The notes: a model not told the origin generated them from the letters alone. 64,000 bases of DNA from Aromatoleum aromaticum EbN1 (GCF_000025965.1 NC_006513.1:3410001-3474000), one strand, 5' to 3'. Counted from the stretch's first letter, positions 29,962 through 39,545 are shown. Made by a program: numbers and translations.

Positions 29962-32898
29962 ATGGATGATCTCAAGAATACAGACGCAATCAGAACAGGC
30001 GTGTCATCGGCCTTTGACCAGAATCGGCGTGGCTTTCTGAAGCGAAGCGGGGCAGGCGCACTCTCGCTTTCCTTGTCTTCGTTCGCAGCCGGATTGGTGC
30101 CGGGTTTCGTGAATGCGGCGCAGGCCGGAAAACGGGGGCCGACATACGCGACTTGGGAAGACGTCTACCGCAACGAGTGGAAATGGGACAAGGTGACATG
30201 GGGTTCCCATTTGAATATTTGCTGGCCCCAGGGGTCATGCAAATTCTACGTCTATGTCAGAAACGGCATCGTGTGGCGCGAAGAGCAGGCGGCGCAAACG
30301 GCCGCGTGTAATCCCGATTACGTGGATTACAACCCGTCGGGATGCCAAAAGGGCGCGGCGTTCAACAACAACCTCTACGGCGAGGAGCGGCTCAAGTATC
30401 CGCTCAAGCGCGTGGGCAAGCGCGGCGAGGGCAAGTGGAAGCGCGTCAGTTGGGACGAGGCGACGGCCGATATCGCCGATGCGATCATCGACGGCATCGA
30501 GACCGAGGGGACGGATAGTTTCATCCTGGACTCTCCGCACGTGCACGCCGGTTCGGTTGCCAACTCCGGCGGCTACCGCATGACATACCTGCTGGACGGA
30601 GTTTCTCCCGACAACAACGTGGACATCGGCGATACCTACTCGGGAGCGTTCCACACCTTCGGCAAGATGCACATGGGGTATAGCGCCGATAACCTGCTCG
30701 ACTCCGAACTCATCTTCATGACTTGCAGCAACTGGTCGTATACCTATCCGTCCAGTTATCACTTCATGACCGAGGCGCGCTACAAGGGAGCCGAGGTCGT
30801 GGTCGTCGCTCCCGACTTCAACCCCACGACCCCGGGTGCGGACCTTCATGTTCCCGTCAAGGTAGGCCGCGATGCGGCGTTCTGGCTGGGGCTTTGTCAA
30901 GTCATGATCGACGAGAAGCTCATCGACCGGCAATTCGCCAGCGAACAGACCGACCTGCCGCTTCTCGTCAGGACGGATAACGGGAAGTTCCTTAGTGCGG
31001 CCGACGTCGACGGCGGCCACGCGAAGCAGTTCTACGTCATCGACGAGAAGAGCGGGGCGCTGCGCGAGGCGCCGCGCGGCACGCTGCGGCTGGATGGTCC
31101 GGTGGCGCTGGAAGGGACCTTCAGCGCGAAGCTGAGGGACGGCGGGACGGTCCAGGTGCGGCCGGTATTCCAGCTGATGAAGGATCAGCTCGACAAGGAA
31201 TTCACCCCCGAGAAGGCCAGCGCGAAGAGCGGTGCGCCGGCCTCGCTGATCCGCGAACTGGGGCGCAAGGTCGCGAAGAAGCGCACGTCGAGCTACATCG
31301 GCTTCACCGCCGCGAAGAGCTATCACGGTGACCTGTTCGAACGCAGCATGTACTTGGCGATGGCGCTGAGCGGCAACTGGGGTAAGCCGGGGACCGGCTT
31401 CTACTCCTGGGCCTACGCCGAGGACAACATGTTCTTCCTCGCCGTGATGAACAAGCCGACGGCGCAGGGCGGCATGAACGAAATGGCCGAAATGCAGAAG
31501 TCGTTCCACGAGCGTCTCAAGAAGGGGGATCCGACCTCCACCGACGAGATGGCCGACATCGAATTCACGAAGGCCGTGACCACCTTGATGGGCGCCGTAC
31601 CGCCGGCGATGTGGCTGTACAACCACGCGGGCTACGACCAGCTCTACAACAACAAGGCGTGGGCCGATCCGTCGCTCAAGACGACTTTCGGCGGCTACCT
31701 GAAGGAAGCGGTGGACAAGGGCTGGTGGACGAAGGATCACCTGCGTCCGGCGCCGGACAAGACGCCGCAGGTCTACATGATGATTTCGCACAACCCGATC
31801 CGGCGCAAACGCAGCGGCGCGAAGTTGTACCCCGAAGTGCTGTTCCCGAAGCTGAAGATGATCTTCGCGATGGAAGTGCGGATGTCCTCGTCGGCGATGT
31901 ACGCGGACATCGTCCTGCCCTGCGCGTGGTACTACGAGAAGCACGAAATCACCACCCCTTGCAGCGGCAACCCGTTCTTCACCTTCGTCGACCGGGCGGT
32001 CGCGCCCCCGGCCGAGTGCAAGGAGGAGTGGGAAGGCATGGCGCTCATCCTCAAGAAGGTGGGCGAGCGCGCCAAGGCCAGGGGGCTCACGGAATTCGTC
32101 GACCATTACGGTAAGAAGCGCCGCTACGACGAGCTGTATAGCAAGTTCGTCATGGACGGTCACCTGATAACCAACGAAGACTGCGTCAAGGAAATGGTGC
32201 AGATCAACGAAGCGGCGGAGGTCTTCCCCAAGGGCTACACCTACGAGCAGTTGAAGCACGACGGCCAGGTCAAGTTCACGAGCCTGGGGCAGTCGGTCGC
32301 CAAGTACGCCTGCGGCAACGAATACGACCCGACGAAGCCGTTCTTCCCGTTGCGCTGGCACGTCGATGACCGGAAGGTGTACCCGACGCACACCCGGCGG
32401 GCGCAGTTCTACTTCGACCATGACTGGTACCTCGAGGCTGGCGAGGCACTGCCGACCCACAAGGATCCCCCATTGATAGGCGGTGACCATCCGTTCCAGG
32501 TGACGGGTGGGCATCCGCGGGTGAGTATCCATTCCACGCATCTTTCCAATGCGCACTTGTCACGGCTTCATCGCGGCCAGCCGGTGGTGCACATGAATGA
32601 CCACGATGCGGCGGAGCTCGGTATCAAGGATGGCGAGATGGTGAAGATGTTCAACGATTTCGCCGACTGCGAAATCATGGCGCGACTGGCGCCGAACATC
32701 CAGCCCAAGCAGTGCGTGGTTTATTTCTGGGAGGCTTATCAGTACAAGCAGTGGAAGCCTTACGACATCATGCTTATCGGTATGCCCAAGGCGCTTCATC
32801 TGGCGGGCGGATACGAACAGTTCCGTTATTACTACCTGAATGGAAGCCCGGCGCCGGCGACGGACCGAGGGGTTCGAGTAAACATCAAAAAAGCGTAA
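29962..32898 (+). CDS. ebdA: Ethylbenzene dehydrogenase-type molybdoenzyme, alpha (catalytic) subunit
   Basis: A 978-residue DMSO-reductase type II catalytic subunit; ATG 29962 follows GGAAGG at 8 bases. A twin-arginine signal (NRRGFLKRSGAGALSLS) sends the folded enzyme to the periplasm. The N-terminal FS0 cluster site is visible as His83 with Cys87, Cys93 and Cys128 (HLNICWPQGSC and NPSGCQKG). Asp224 in VDIGDTYSG is the likely Mo ligand, agreeing within one residue with the ligand I recall for EbdA. EbdA hydroxylates ethylbenzene (and propylbenzene) at the benzylic carbon without oxygen, using water. Close relatives act on p-cymene or on sterol side chains, so the exact substrate remains open. 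Confidence 0.92.
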   Translation: MDDLKNTDAIRTGVSSAFDQNRRGFLKRSGAGALSLSLSSFAAGLVPGFVNAAQAGKRGPTYATWEDVYRNEWKWDKVTWGSHLNICWPQGSCKFYVYVRNGIVWREEQAAQTAACNPDYVDYNPSGCQKGAAFNNNLYGEERLKYPLKRVGKRGEGKWKRVSWDEATADIADAIIDGIETEGTDSFILDSPHVHAGSVANSGGYRMTYLLDGVSPDNNVDIGDTYSGAFHTFGKMHMGYSADNLLDSELIFMTCSNWSYTYPSSYHFMTEARYKGAEVVVVAPDFNPTTPGADLHVPVKVGRDAAFWLGLCQVMIDEKLIDRQFASEQTDLPLLVRTDNGKFLSAADVDGGHAKQFYVIDEKSGALREAPRGTLRLDGPVALEGTFSAKLRDGGTVQVRPVFQLMKDQLDKEFTPEKASAKSGAPASLIRELGRKVAKKRTSSYIGFTAAKSYHGDLFERSMYLAMALSGNWGKPGTGFYSWAYAEDNMFFLAVMNKPTAQGGMNEMAEMQKSFHERLKKGDPTSTDEMADIEFTKAVTTLMGAVPPAMWLYNHAGYDQLYNNKAWADPSLKTTFGGYLKEAVDKGWWTKDHLRPAPDKTPQVYMMISHNPIRRKRSGAKLYPEVLFPKLKMIFAMEVRMSSSAMYADIVLPCAWYYEKHEITTPCSGNPFFTFVDRAVAPPAECKEEWEGMALILKKVGERAKARGLTEFVDHYGKKRRYDELYSKFVMDGHLITNEDCVKEMVQINEAAEVFPKGYTYEQLKHDGQVKFTSLGQSVAKYACGNEYDPTKPFFPLRWHVDDRKVYPTHTRRAQFYFDHDWYLEAGEALPTHKDPPLIGGDHPFQVTGGHPRVSIHSTHLSNAHLSRLHRGQPVVHMNDHDAAELGIKDGEMVKMFNDFADCEIMARLAPNIQPKQCVVYFWEAYQYKQWKPYDIMLIGMPKALHLAGGYEQFRYYYLNGSPAPATDRGVRVNIKKA

Positions 32899-32928
32899 TG
32901 GTTTCCGGAACTGTCACTGGAGGTAAAC

Positions 32929-33987
32929 ATGGCGTACGTGCCAGGTGGTAACAAGAAAGAACTGAAGAAGGCGAATCGGCAACTTGCTACGGTCATTGAC
33001 CTGAACAAATGTCTGGGTTGTCAGACATGTACCGTCGCTTGCAAGAACCTATGGACCAAGCGACCGGGGACCGAGCACATGCGGTGGGCGAACGTGACGA
33101 CCTACCCTGGCAAAGGCTACCCGCGTGACTATGAAAAGAAAGGTGGCGGCTATCGGAAAGGCGAGCCGCAAGCCGGAACGATTCCCACGATGGTGGACTC
33201 GGGCGACAACTTCCAGTTCAACCATAACGAGGTGTTCTACGAAGGCAAGGGGCAGTCGGTCAAACTGCACCCGGTCAGCAAGGCGACCGGCAAGGATCCG
33301 GAATGGGGATACAACTGGGACGAGGATCAGGGCGGCGGGCAATGGCCGAATCCGTTCTTCTTCTACCTGGCCCGTATGTGCAACCACTGCACGAATCCGG
33401 CCTGTCTCGCGGCGTGTCCGACCGGGGCCATTTACAAGCGCGAACAGGACGGCATCGTGCTGGTTGACCAGGAGCGTTGTAAGGGCCACCGGCATTGCGT
33501 CGAGGCCTGTCCGTACAAGGCGATTTACTTCAATCCGGTTTCCGAGACCAGCGAGAAATGCATTCTGTGTTTTCCGCGCCTCGAAAAGGGAATCGCCAAT
33601 GCTTGTAATCGGCAATGCCCAGGTCGGGTGCGGGCCTTTGGCTACCTGGACGACAAGAACAGCCAGGTTTACAAATTGGTGCGCGAATGGAAGGTGGCGT
33701 TACCGCTCCATGGCGAATATGGAACCGGTCCCAATGTCTTCTATATCCCGCCCATGGGTGTGCGCGCGTTCGGTGCGGATGGCGAGATCACCGACGCCAC
33801 CCGGATTCCGCTCGAAACGCTGGAGGGCTTGTTCGGCACCGAGGTAAAGCGTGTCCTCGCGGTGTTGCATGCGGAGCGGGAGAAGTCGCGAACGGGTAGA
33901 GGCTCAGGATTGATGGACATCCTGATCAGCAAGAAGTGGACCGACCGATTCGGCGGGTTCACCAACGATCCCGTGATTCAGTCCTGA
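32929..33987 (+). CDS. ebdB: Ethylbenzene dehydrogenase-type beta subunit, four Fe-S clusters
   Basis: A 352-residue ferredoxin-like electron-transfer subunit, the same length I recall for EbdB. Four cysteine groups are visible: CLGCQTCTVACK, CNHCTNPACLAACP, CKGHRHCVEACP and CILCFP with CNRQCPG. In the third group one Cys is replaced by His (CKGH), the position that gives a 3Fe-4S cluster in this family (Trp in NarH). Electrons would pass from the Mo site of EbdA through these clusters to haem b of EbdC. No own signal peptide; it is exported together with the alpha subunit. Confidence 0.93.
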   Translation: MAYVPGGNKKELKKANRQLATVIDLNKCLGCQTCTVACKNLWTKRPGTEHMRWANVTTYPGKGYPRDYEKKGGGYRKGEPQAGTIPTMVDSGDNFQFNHNEVFYEGKGQSVKLHPVSKATGKDPEWGYNWDEDQGGGQWPNPFFFYLARMCNHCTNPACLAACPTGAIYKREQDGIVLVDQERCKGHRHCVEACPYKAIYFNPVSETSEKCILCFPRLEKGIANACNRQCPGRVRAFGYLDDKNSQVYKLVREWKVALPLHGEYGTGPNVFYIPPMGVRAFGADGEITDATRIPLETLEGLFGTEVKRVLAVLHAEREKSRTGRGSGLMDILISKKWTDRFGGFTNDPVIQS

Positions 33988-34004
33988 TGACATCGGAGAC
34001 GCAA

Positions 34005-34649
34005 ATGAAGGTTAAGCGAATTGATGCAGGTGACGATACGCTGCTCGATCTGGCGGCTTCCGTGTGGAACGATGCGCAAGCGATGCGGTTGCCCATGGCG
34101 CCCGTTCCGCTTGTCCTGGTGCAGGACTGGTCGCCCTTCCTGGCCAAGAGCGAAGATCATGGGGCCAACAAAAGTCTTGATGTGGCTGCCTTGCATAACG
34201 GCAAATCGTTGGCGGTGCGTCTCAAGTGGGCATCGGAAAAGCATGACCAGATGCCCGATCTGGACAGCTTCGTCGATGGCGCCGCCGTGCTTTTCCCTCT
34301 GGTTGAGGGGGCGCCGGCCATGACCATGGGCGCCAAGGGCAAGCCCACCAATGCCTGGTTCTGGAAAGCTAACCAGAAAAGCGCCATGGAAGTTGTCGCC
34401 GAAAGCTTCACTGCCGTACAGCGGTTGGAAGGCAAGGCAACCAGCGATCTCAAGACTGTCGCCCAACACCAGAACGGTGAGTGGCAGGTCATTTTCCGCC
34501 GCTCCCTGGCCAATCGTGATGGGCTGGTGCAGTTGCCCATCGGCGGCAATGGGAAGATCGCTTTCGCGCTCTGGAATGGCGGTAATAAAGAACGATCGGG
34601 GCGCAAGTCATTCTCCGGCGATTTCATGGATTTCAGTATTCAAAAGTGA
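34005..34649 (+). CDS. ebdC: Ethylbenzene dehydrogenase-type gamma subunit, haem b
   Basis: The ATG at 34005 has GGAGA upstream and gives 214 residues, equal to the EbdC length I recall; an ATG at 33987 overlapping the ebdB stop would add six residues. The family binds one haem b with Met and Lys axial ligands; Met106 or Met108 (GAPAMTMGAKG) and Lys144 (LEGKATSD) are plausible counterparts. It passes electrons to a periplasmic acceptor. No signal peptide is visible, consistent with export as a complex with the Tat-dependent alpha subunit. Confidence 0.88.
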   Translation: MKVKRIDAGDDTLLDLAASVWNDAQAMRLPMAPVPLVLVQDWSPFLAKSEDHGANKSLDVAALHNGKSLAVRLKWASEKHDQMPDLDSFVDGAAVLFPLVEGAPAMTMGAKGKPTNAWFWKANQKSAMEVVAESFTAVQRLEGKATSDLKTVAQHQNGEWQVIFRRSLANRDGLVQLPIGGNGKIAFALWNGGNKERSGRKSFSGDFMDFSIQK

Positions 34650-34658
34650 GGATGACAG

Positions 34659-35318
34659 ATGAACAGCAAACTAGAACTGGGCATGTGCCACGATAAGGAG
34701 GCGATCGAGGCACGCTCTGAAATCTACCGGATTCTGAGCGGGGTGTTTGCCTATCCCGCCAGCGACGAGCAGAAGACCTTTGTGTTGCAGGAGGCTCAGG
34801 CTGCGCTGCGCGCCGCGGCGACGGGACTGCCGTTTCCGCTTCCCGCCTTGGATGCCTTGACCGAATGGGGCGCGGAGACTGCGCTGGATGTTCAATCGGA
34901 GTACACCCGGCTTTTCGATAATTGCTCTGGCCGCCCGGCGCTGTCGCTGCACGAAAAAGATTTTTCGGCCGTTGATCAAAAGAAATTATGGGAAGAACTT
35001 ATCCGCTATTACGAGCACTTTGGCCTGCGCTACGACCTCAAGGACTGCAAGGAATGGCCGGACCATATCGGGATCGAGCTGGAATTCCTGCACTACCTGA
35101 CTTTTCTGGAAGGGACGGTGCCCGACGCGCTGACGGAAGACTATGTGGCAGCCGAGGGCGATTTTCTCGACCGTCATCTGGCCAAATGGGTTCCTGGATT
35201 CAGCCAGAGACTCAGCGACGGCGATGCGTCCTCGCCCTATGGCGCGTTCAGTCAAGTACTGGCGCAGTTCATTGTCGGCGATCGGGAGTTCATCCAGCTG
35301 CGCCGGTCGATTCAGTAG
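34659..35318 (+). CDS. ebdD: TorD/DmsD-family chaperone for the molybdoenzyme
   Basis: A 219-residue cytoplasmic protein with the TorD-like helical pattern and the motif pair EYTRLFDN and FGLRYDLKDCKEWPDHIGIELEFLHYL; the E(X)3LF-type loop is recognisable. Such chaperones insert the Mo cofactor and proofread the Tat signal of the catalytic subunit. It follows ebdC after 9 bases in the order ABCD known for ethylbenzene dehydrogenase operons. Confidence 0.88.
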   Translation: MNSKLELGMCHDKEAIEARSEIYRILSGVFAYPASDEQKTFVLQEAQAALRAAATGLPFPLPALDALTEWGAETALDVQSEYTRLFDNCSGRPALSLHEKDFSAVDQKKLWEELIRYYEHFGLRYDLKDCKEWPDHIGIELEFLHYLTFLEGTVPDALTEDYVAAEGDFLDRHLAKWVPGFSQRLSDGDASSPYGAFSQVLAQFIVGDREFIQLRRSIQ

Positions 35319-35375
35319 GCGGGGCGGTACCCGGTCGTACGCCGGAGCCGGTTTGAAGGTTCGATGAGGAGGGAT

Positions 35376-36563
35376 ATGGAAGTGTCTGCGGTTAAAGTAA
35401 TCGGCGTCGGGATGATCAAGTTCGCGAAGCCAGGCGCGCATGAACCCTATGAAATCATGGCGTCCAAGGCCATCCATGCGGCGCTTGCCGATGCCGATAT
35501 CGATTACGGCGCGGTCCAGCAGGCCTTTGCCAGTTACGTGTTTGGCGATAGCGCCTGTGGCCAGGTTGCCTTATACCGGGTCGGGATGAGCGGTATTCCG
35601 GTGGTCAACGTCAACAACAATTGCTCGTCCGGCTCATCCGCCTTGCTGCTGGCCCGTCAGGCGGTGCTGTCCGGGCAGGTGGATTGCGCCCTGGCCTTCG
35701 GCTTCGAGGAAATGCGGCCCGGCGCGCTGGGGTCGGCTTGGGACGACCGGACTTCGCCCCTGCTGGAGCTGGAGCGGATTCTTGAAGAGCAGGTTCCGGG
35801 CGTCATGTCCGCGCCCAACGCCTTGCGCCTTTTCGGCTCGGCGGCACTGGCCTACATCGACAAGACCGGCGCCAACCCGGATATTTTCGCCAGGGTGGCG
35901 GTAAAGACCCGGAATCACGCGCTGATGAACCCGCTTGCCATCTTCGACAAGCCGATCAGCGTGGAAGAAGTTTTACAGTCGCCGATGATTTTTCCGCCCT
36001 ATCTGACCCGGCTGGAAGCTTGCCCCCCGTCCTGCGGCGCGGCAGCGGCCATCGTGTGCAGCGCGGAGTTTGCACGTCGGCACGGTCTGCTGTCGCGCTC
36101 CGTCTCCATCCTGGCGCAGGCGATGACGACCGACCGCGACGCGCGCAACCGCAATCCCATCGATCTGGCGGGTGCCGACATGACGCGCAACGCTTCCGCG
36201 CAGGTTTACGAACAGGCCGGCATTGGCCCGGAAGATGTAGACGTCGTCGAACTGCACGATTGCTTTACCTCCAACGAAGTTATCACCTATGAAGGGCTCG
36301 GCCTGTGCGGCGAAGGCGGCGCGGAAGAAATGATCAACCTCGGCGACAACACCTATGGCGGAAAGTATGTCGTCAACCCCTCGGGCGGGCTCATGTCGAA
36401 AGGCCATCCGCTGGGGGCGACGGGGCTGGCTCAGTGTACGGAACTGGTCACCCACTTGCGGGGTGAGGCCGGGCGACGCCAGGTGAAAGGCGCACGCCTG
36501 GCGCTTCAACATAACCTGGGTCTGGGTGGCGCCTGTGTCGTAACGCTTTACGGCCGCAGCTGA
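35376..36563 (+). CDS. SCP-x type thiolase
   Basis: A 395-residue thiolase; the ATG at 35376 follows AGGAGG at 3 bases, whereas the in-frame ATG at 35364 lacks a site. It carries the acylation cysteine in NNNCSSGSSALL, the SCP-x signature VELHDCFTSNE, the histidine motif SKGHPLGATG and the C-terminal HNLGLGGACVV. It should cleave a 3-oxoacyl-CoA, for example benzoylacetyl-CoA to benzoyl-CoA plus acetyl-CoA, or release propionyl-CoA from a methyl-branched substrate. Last gene before a clear terminator, so the ped-ebdABCD-thiolase set forms one transcript. The CoA ligase that makes its substrate is encoded 27 kb away. Confidence 0.9.
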   Translation: MEVSAVKVIGVGMIKFAKPGAHEPYEIMASKAIHAALADADIDYGAVQQAFASYVFGDSACGQVALYRVGMSGIPVVNVNNNCSSGSSALLLARQAVLSGQVDCALAFGFEEMRPGALGSAWDDRTSPLLELERILEEQVPGVMSAPNALRLFGSAALAYIDKTGANPDIFARVAVKTRNHALMNPLAIFDKPISVEEVLQSPMIFPPYLTRLEACPPSCGAAAAIVCSAEFARRHGLLSRSVSILAQAMTTDRDARNRNPIDLAGADMTRNASAQVYEQAGIGPEDVDVVELHDCFTSNEVITYEGLGLCGEGGAEEMINLGDNTYGGKYVVNPSGGLMSKGHPLGATGLAQCTELVTHLRGEAGRRQVKGARLALQHNLGLGGACVVTLYGRS

Positions 36564-36699
36564 CCGTCTGGCGGATTTGCCCGCCTTGACGTGCCGATGC
36601 GGGGGCGGCACGGCAGCGGGGGATGTACGGTCGGGCGATGTCGATCTTTTCTTGTTGAGGTCTTCTTGATCAATCTGTTTCGGTCTCCTCCGAAATTTC

Positions 36700-36726
36700 G
36701 GGGCGCGTAAAGCGCCCCACTTTTTT
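36700..36726 (+). terminator. Rho-independent terminator of the ped-ebd-thiolase operon
   Basis: GGGGCGC (36700-36706) pairs perfectly with GCGCCCC (36712-36718) around GTAAA, followed by AC and six T. A textbook terminator 136 bases after the thiolase stop. Confidence 0.9.
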
Positions 36727-37012
36727 GAGCTGTTGCGTGGCGAATGGCGGCTCGAACAATTGAACCTAAAAACCTCAGTTACCCCCACCCTGCTTGCACC
36801 CCGAGTTTGGAATCCGGGTCGCACCGCCGGTCGAGCTTTCTGAAAAATCGAGCAGCAACCCGCATCAATGCTGGGGCGAATCCGCCAAAACCGTCATTTT
36901 CGGGGCTGAACTGTCGAACCCCGGGGGCCGTCCGGTATTCTCGTGACACCGAAATCAGCTGCCGAAGATGCGATCATGGGAGCCGACTCACATTTCCGGA
37001 GCATGATCGAGC
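36727..37012. other. Intergenic stretch at the right edge of the catabolic island
   Basis: No gene is recognisable between the terminator and the LOG-family gene. A CGGGG/CCCCG inverted repeat occurs near 36900-36922. The promoter of the next gene must lie here, but no clear boxes are seen. Confidence 0.4.
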
Positions 37013-37912
37013 ATGAAGAAACTGCACCACATCCACGCCCGCAATTTCCCGTCCGCCCAGGACGAAGTCGAGGCCGCCCAGCCTCATTCGCCGTACGACG
37101 CGCCCGGCAGCTCCTTTCGCATGGCGTTCGCGGACAGCGAATTCCTGCTGCGCGAGGAACTGCGCCCGGTGCGCCTGCAGCTCGAACTGCTGAAAGCGGA
37201 GCTGATCCAGCAGGAGCAGGGCGTCGAATCCACTGTCGTGGTGTTCGGCAGCGCGCGCTTCAAGTCGCCCGAAGTGGCAGCGGCGATGCTCGACGAGGCG
37301 CGCGCCGGCGACGATCCGGTCGCGATCCGGCGCGCCGAGCAGATGGTGAAGAACGCCCGTTACTATGCCGAAGCGCGCCGTTTTGCCGAGCTGGTCACGC
37401 AGGAACCCGACGTGCTCGGCGAGCCGGTCATCATCGCTACCGGGGGTGGCCCCGGCGTCATGGAGGCGGGCAATCGCGGCGCCCACGACGCCGGCGGGCG
37501 CAGCATGGGCATGAGCATTTTCCTGCCGTTCGAGGAAGCACCGAACCCCTGGATCACGCCGGAGCTGTGTTTCCAGTTCCACTACTTCGCGATCCGCAAG
37601 ATGCATTTCCTGATGCGCGCGGTCGCGGTCGTGAGCTTTCCCGGCGGTTTCGGCACTCTCGACGAATTGTTCGAAGTGCTGACCCTGACGCAGACGCGCA
37701 AGATCCGTCGCCGGCCGATCATCCTGATCGGCCGCGATTTCTGGGAGCGCCTGATCGACTTCGACGTGATGATCGAGCACGGCGTGATCAGTCCGGAGGA
37801 CGTCGAGCTTTTCCGCTACGTGGAGACTGCCGACGAAGCCTGGGACGCGATCAAGGCCGCTTACAACGAAGACAATCCTGCATTGGTCGCCCGGCAGCTG
37901 AGGGGGAGTTGA
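37013..37912 (+). CDS. LOG-family protein (lysine decarboxylase-like nucleotide hydrolase)
   Basis: A 299-residue protein with the LOG signature: ATGGGPGVMEAGNRGA and FPGGFGTLDELFEVLT, which form the nucleotide-binding and catalytic pocket. Shorter relatives release cytokinin bases from their ribose-phosphate forms; this longer type with a 70-residue N-terminal extension is common in proteobacteria, and its substrate is not established. Single-gene unit outside the catabolic operons. Confidence 0.85.
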   Translation: MKKLHHIHARNFPSAQDEVEAAQPHSPYDAPGSSFRMAFADSEFLLREELRPVRLQLELLKAELIQQEQGVESTVVVFGSARFKSPEVAAAMLDEARAGDDPVAIRRAEQMVKNARYYAEARRFAELVTQEPDVLGEPVIIATGGGPGVMEAGNRGAHDAGGRSMGMSIFLPFEEAPNPWITPELCFQFHYFAIRKMHFLMRAVAVVSFPGGFGTLDELFEVLTLTQTRKIRRRPIILIGRDFWERLIDFDVMIEHGVISPEDVELFRYVETADEAWDAIKAAYNEDNPALVARQLRGS

Positions 37913-37969
37913 ACCTCCCGGGTACCCGGCGCAGGCTGGATCAGCGGGTCGTCTATGCCGCCAGGACGA

Positions 37970-38515
37970 TCAGCGAAGCACCGGACGGTTGGGGAGCTGA
38001 TCCTCCCGCTGCGGCGGGGTTTCGCCAGGGGCGTGACTGGCGGGAAAATGCCGCTCCAGCGCCGCCGTTACGGCGTCGATCGCTCGGGCGAGGCCCTCTT
38101 CGTAGCGCCCGGCACGAAACTCCGCGCTCATGCTGGCCAGCGTCTCTCTCCAGTAGGCGTCATCGATGTGCCGCGCGAGGCCGCGGTCGGTGACGATGTC
38201 GATGCGGTGCTCGGCGAGCTGCAGGTAGATCAGCACGCCGTTGTTCAGTTCGGTGTCCCACACGCGCAGCTTGCCGAATTCCGTCAGCGCGCGCTCGCGC
38301 ACCACCTGCTCGATCGGCACGCGGCGGCGTAAATGGCGCCACAGGTAACTCATCGGCAGGCTCGCTTCGATGCACACGCAGATCTCGCCGGTGTGACGCC
38401 GTTCGCTGTCGTGCACGCGCGCTTCGAGGCGTTGCAGCGTGTCGTCCCCGACCGCATGGCGCACGTCGTCGGCATCGAGCCACAGGTGGCGGATCACGCG
38501 CATCACGATGTTCAT
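37970..38515 (-). CDS. TPM-domain protein (small)
   Basis: 181 residues from ATG 38515, preceded by GGGAG; the longer frame upstream is low-complexity shadow of the glycine-rich neighbour. Contains a TPM domain (about 20-150) with RRHTGEICVCIEASL, RVWDTELNNGVLIYLQL and VTDRGLARHI. It follows the larger TPM gene by 28 bases. TPM domains occur in thylakoid repair phosphatases and in many bacterial envelope proteins of unclear function; here there is no signal peptide. Confidence 0.83.
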   Translation of the reverse strand: MNIVMRVIRHLWLDADDVRHAVGDDTLQRLEARVHDSERRHTGEICVCIEASLPMSYLWRHLRRRVPIEQVVRERALTEFGKLRVWDTELNNGVLIYLQLAEHRIDIVTDRGLARHIDDAYWRETLASMSAEFRAGRYEEGLARAIDAVTAALERHFPASHAPGETPPQREDQLPNRPVLR

Positions 38516-38543
38516 CGATGACTCCCGGTCCGGTCGGGTAGCG

Positions 38544-39503
38544 CTACCATCGTCCCGAAGCGCCGCCGCCGCCGAAACTGCCGCCGCCTCCGGAACTGAA
38601 TCCGCCCCCGCCTCGGCCGCCCCCGCCCCAGATGATCGGGCCGCCAAAGCCGCCGCCTCCGCCGCCGCGGCCACCGCGGCCTCCTCCGCCGATGCCCAGC
38701 ACGAGCACGAAGATGAACGCGACGACGCCGGCGATGATCGCCAGCAGCAGGCTGCCGAGCAGCAGCTGCGCGAGCAGGCCGGCGACGCCCCCGGTGGCGA
38801 GCGCCCCGAGCTTGCGTCCCAACATACCGACGAGCACCGCCCCGACGATCGGAACGCCGACGAACAGGAACGCCCCGAGGTCTTCGAGCGACGGCGGATC
38901 GCCGCGCCCGCGGACGTCGGGCTCCGGCAAGGGCAGGTTTTCACCGCGAATGCGCGCCATCAGCGCGTCGAGGCCGGCGTCGATGCCGACGGCGAACTCA
39001 CCCCGGCGGAAAGCTGGCGTGATGGCCCGGTCGATGATGTGGAACGCGGCGAGATCCGGTACCGCCCCTTCGAGTGCGCGAGCGACTTCGATGCGCACCC
39101 GTCGGTCGTCTTTCGCGACGACCATCAGGATGCCGTCGCCGATGTCGCGCCGGCCGATCTTCCACTCGGCCGCGACACGGTAGGCGTAGGCGGCGATGTC
39201 CTCGGGAGCGGTCGTGGCCACGATCAGCACGACGATCTGGGCTCCGCGTTCCGCTTCGAAGGCTGCCAGCTTTGCTTCGAGCGCCTGACGTTCGCCGGAG
39301 TCGAGCGTGCCGGTCTGGTCGATGACGCGCGCAGTGAGGGCGGGAACCGGCTGGAGATCCTGGGCGAGCGATGCGGTCGGGCCCAGCAGTGCGAGCGCGA
39401 CGAGTGCAACGAATGCGATCGAAGCGCTCGTCAGCCAGCGGCGGGCAGCGGTCCAGACGGCCTGCAGACCGGCGAAAAGGGCGGGACAGGGGTGGCAGTT
39501 CAT
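38544..39503 (-). CDS. TPM-domain membrane protein with Gly-rich tail (YgcG-like)
   Basis: A 319-residue protein: signal sequence or helix (about 22-45), TPM domain (about 55-175; VIDQTGTLDSGERQALE, IGRRDIGDGILMVVAKDD), two membrane helices (about 207-225 and 240-275) and a C-terminal tail made of Gly repeats with Phe and Ser, ending FGGGGASGRW. This layout is standard for LemA-associated TPM proteins. Part of a lemA-TPM-TPM operon on the minus strand. Function uncertain; an envelope role is likely. Confidence 0.88.
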   Translation of the reverse strand: MNCHPCPALFAGLQAVWTAARRWLTSASIAFVALVALALLGPTASLAQDLQPVPALTARVIDQTGTLDSGERQALEAKLAAFEAERGAQIVVLIVATTAPEDIAAYAYRVAAEWKIGRRDIGDGILMVVAKDDRRVRIEVARALEGAVPDLAAFHIIDRAITPAFRRGEFAVGIDAGLDALMARIRGENLPLPEPDVRGRGDPPSLEDLGAFLFVGVPIVGAVLVGMLGRKLGALATGGVAGLLAQLLLGSLLLAIIAGVVAFIFVLVLGIGGGGRGGRGGGGGGFGGPIIWGGGGRGGGGFSSGGGGSFGGGGASGRW

Positions 39504-39545
39504 CAGATCAGGTCGGAGCGATGATCGCGCCGGGCGAGCCGTGAC

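Noticed and set aside
30235-32556. 773-residue frame antisense to ebdA
   Set aside because: GC-rich shadow with Arg/His/Val-heavy low-information composition, no ribosome-binding site and no recognisable domain.
36740-37010. Possible short gene before the LOG-family gene
   Set aside because: The frame lacks a ribosome-binding site, crosses the likely promoter and reads as Pro/Ser/Arg-rich non-coding sequence.
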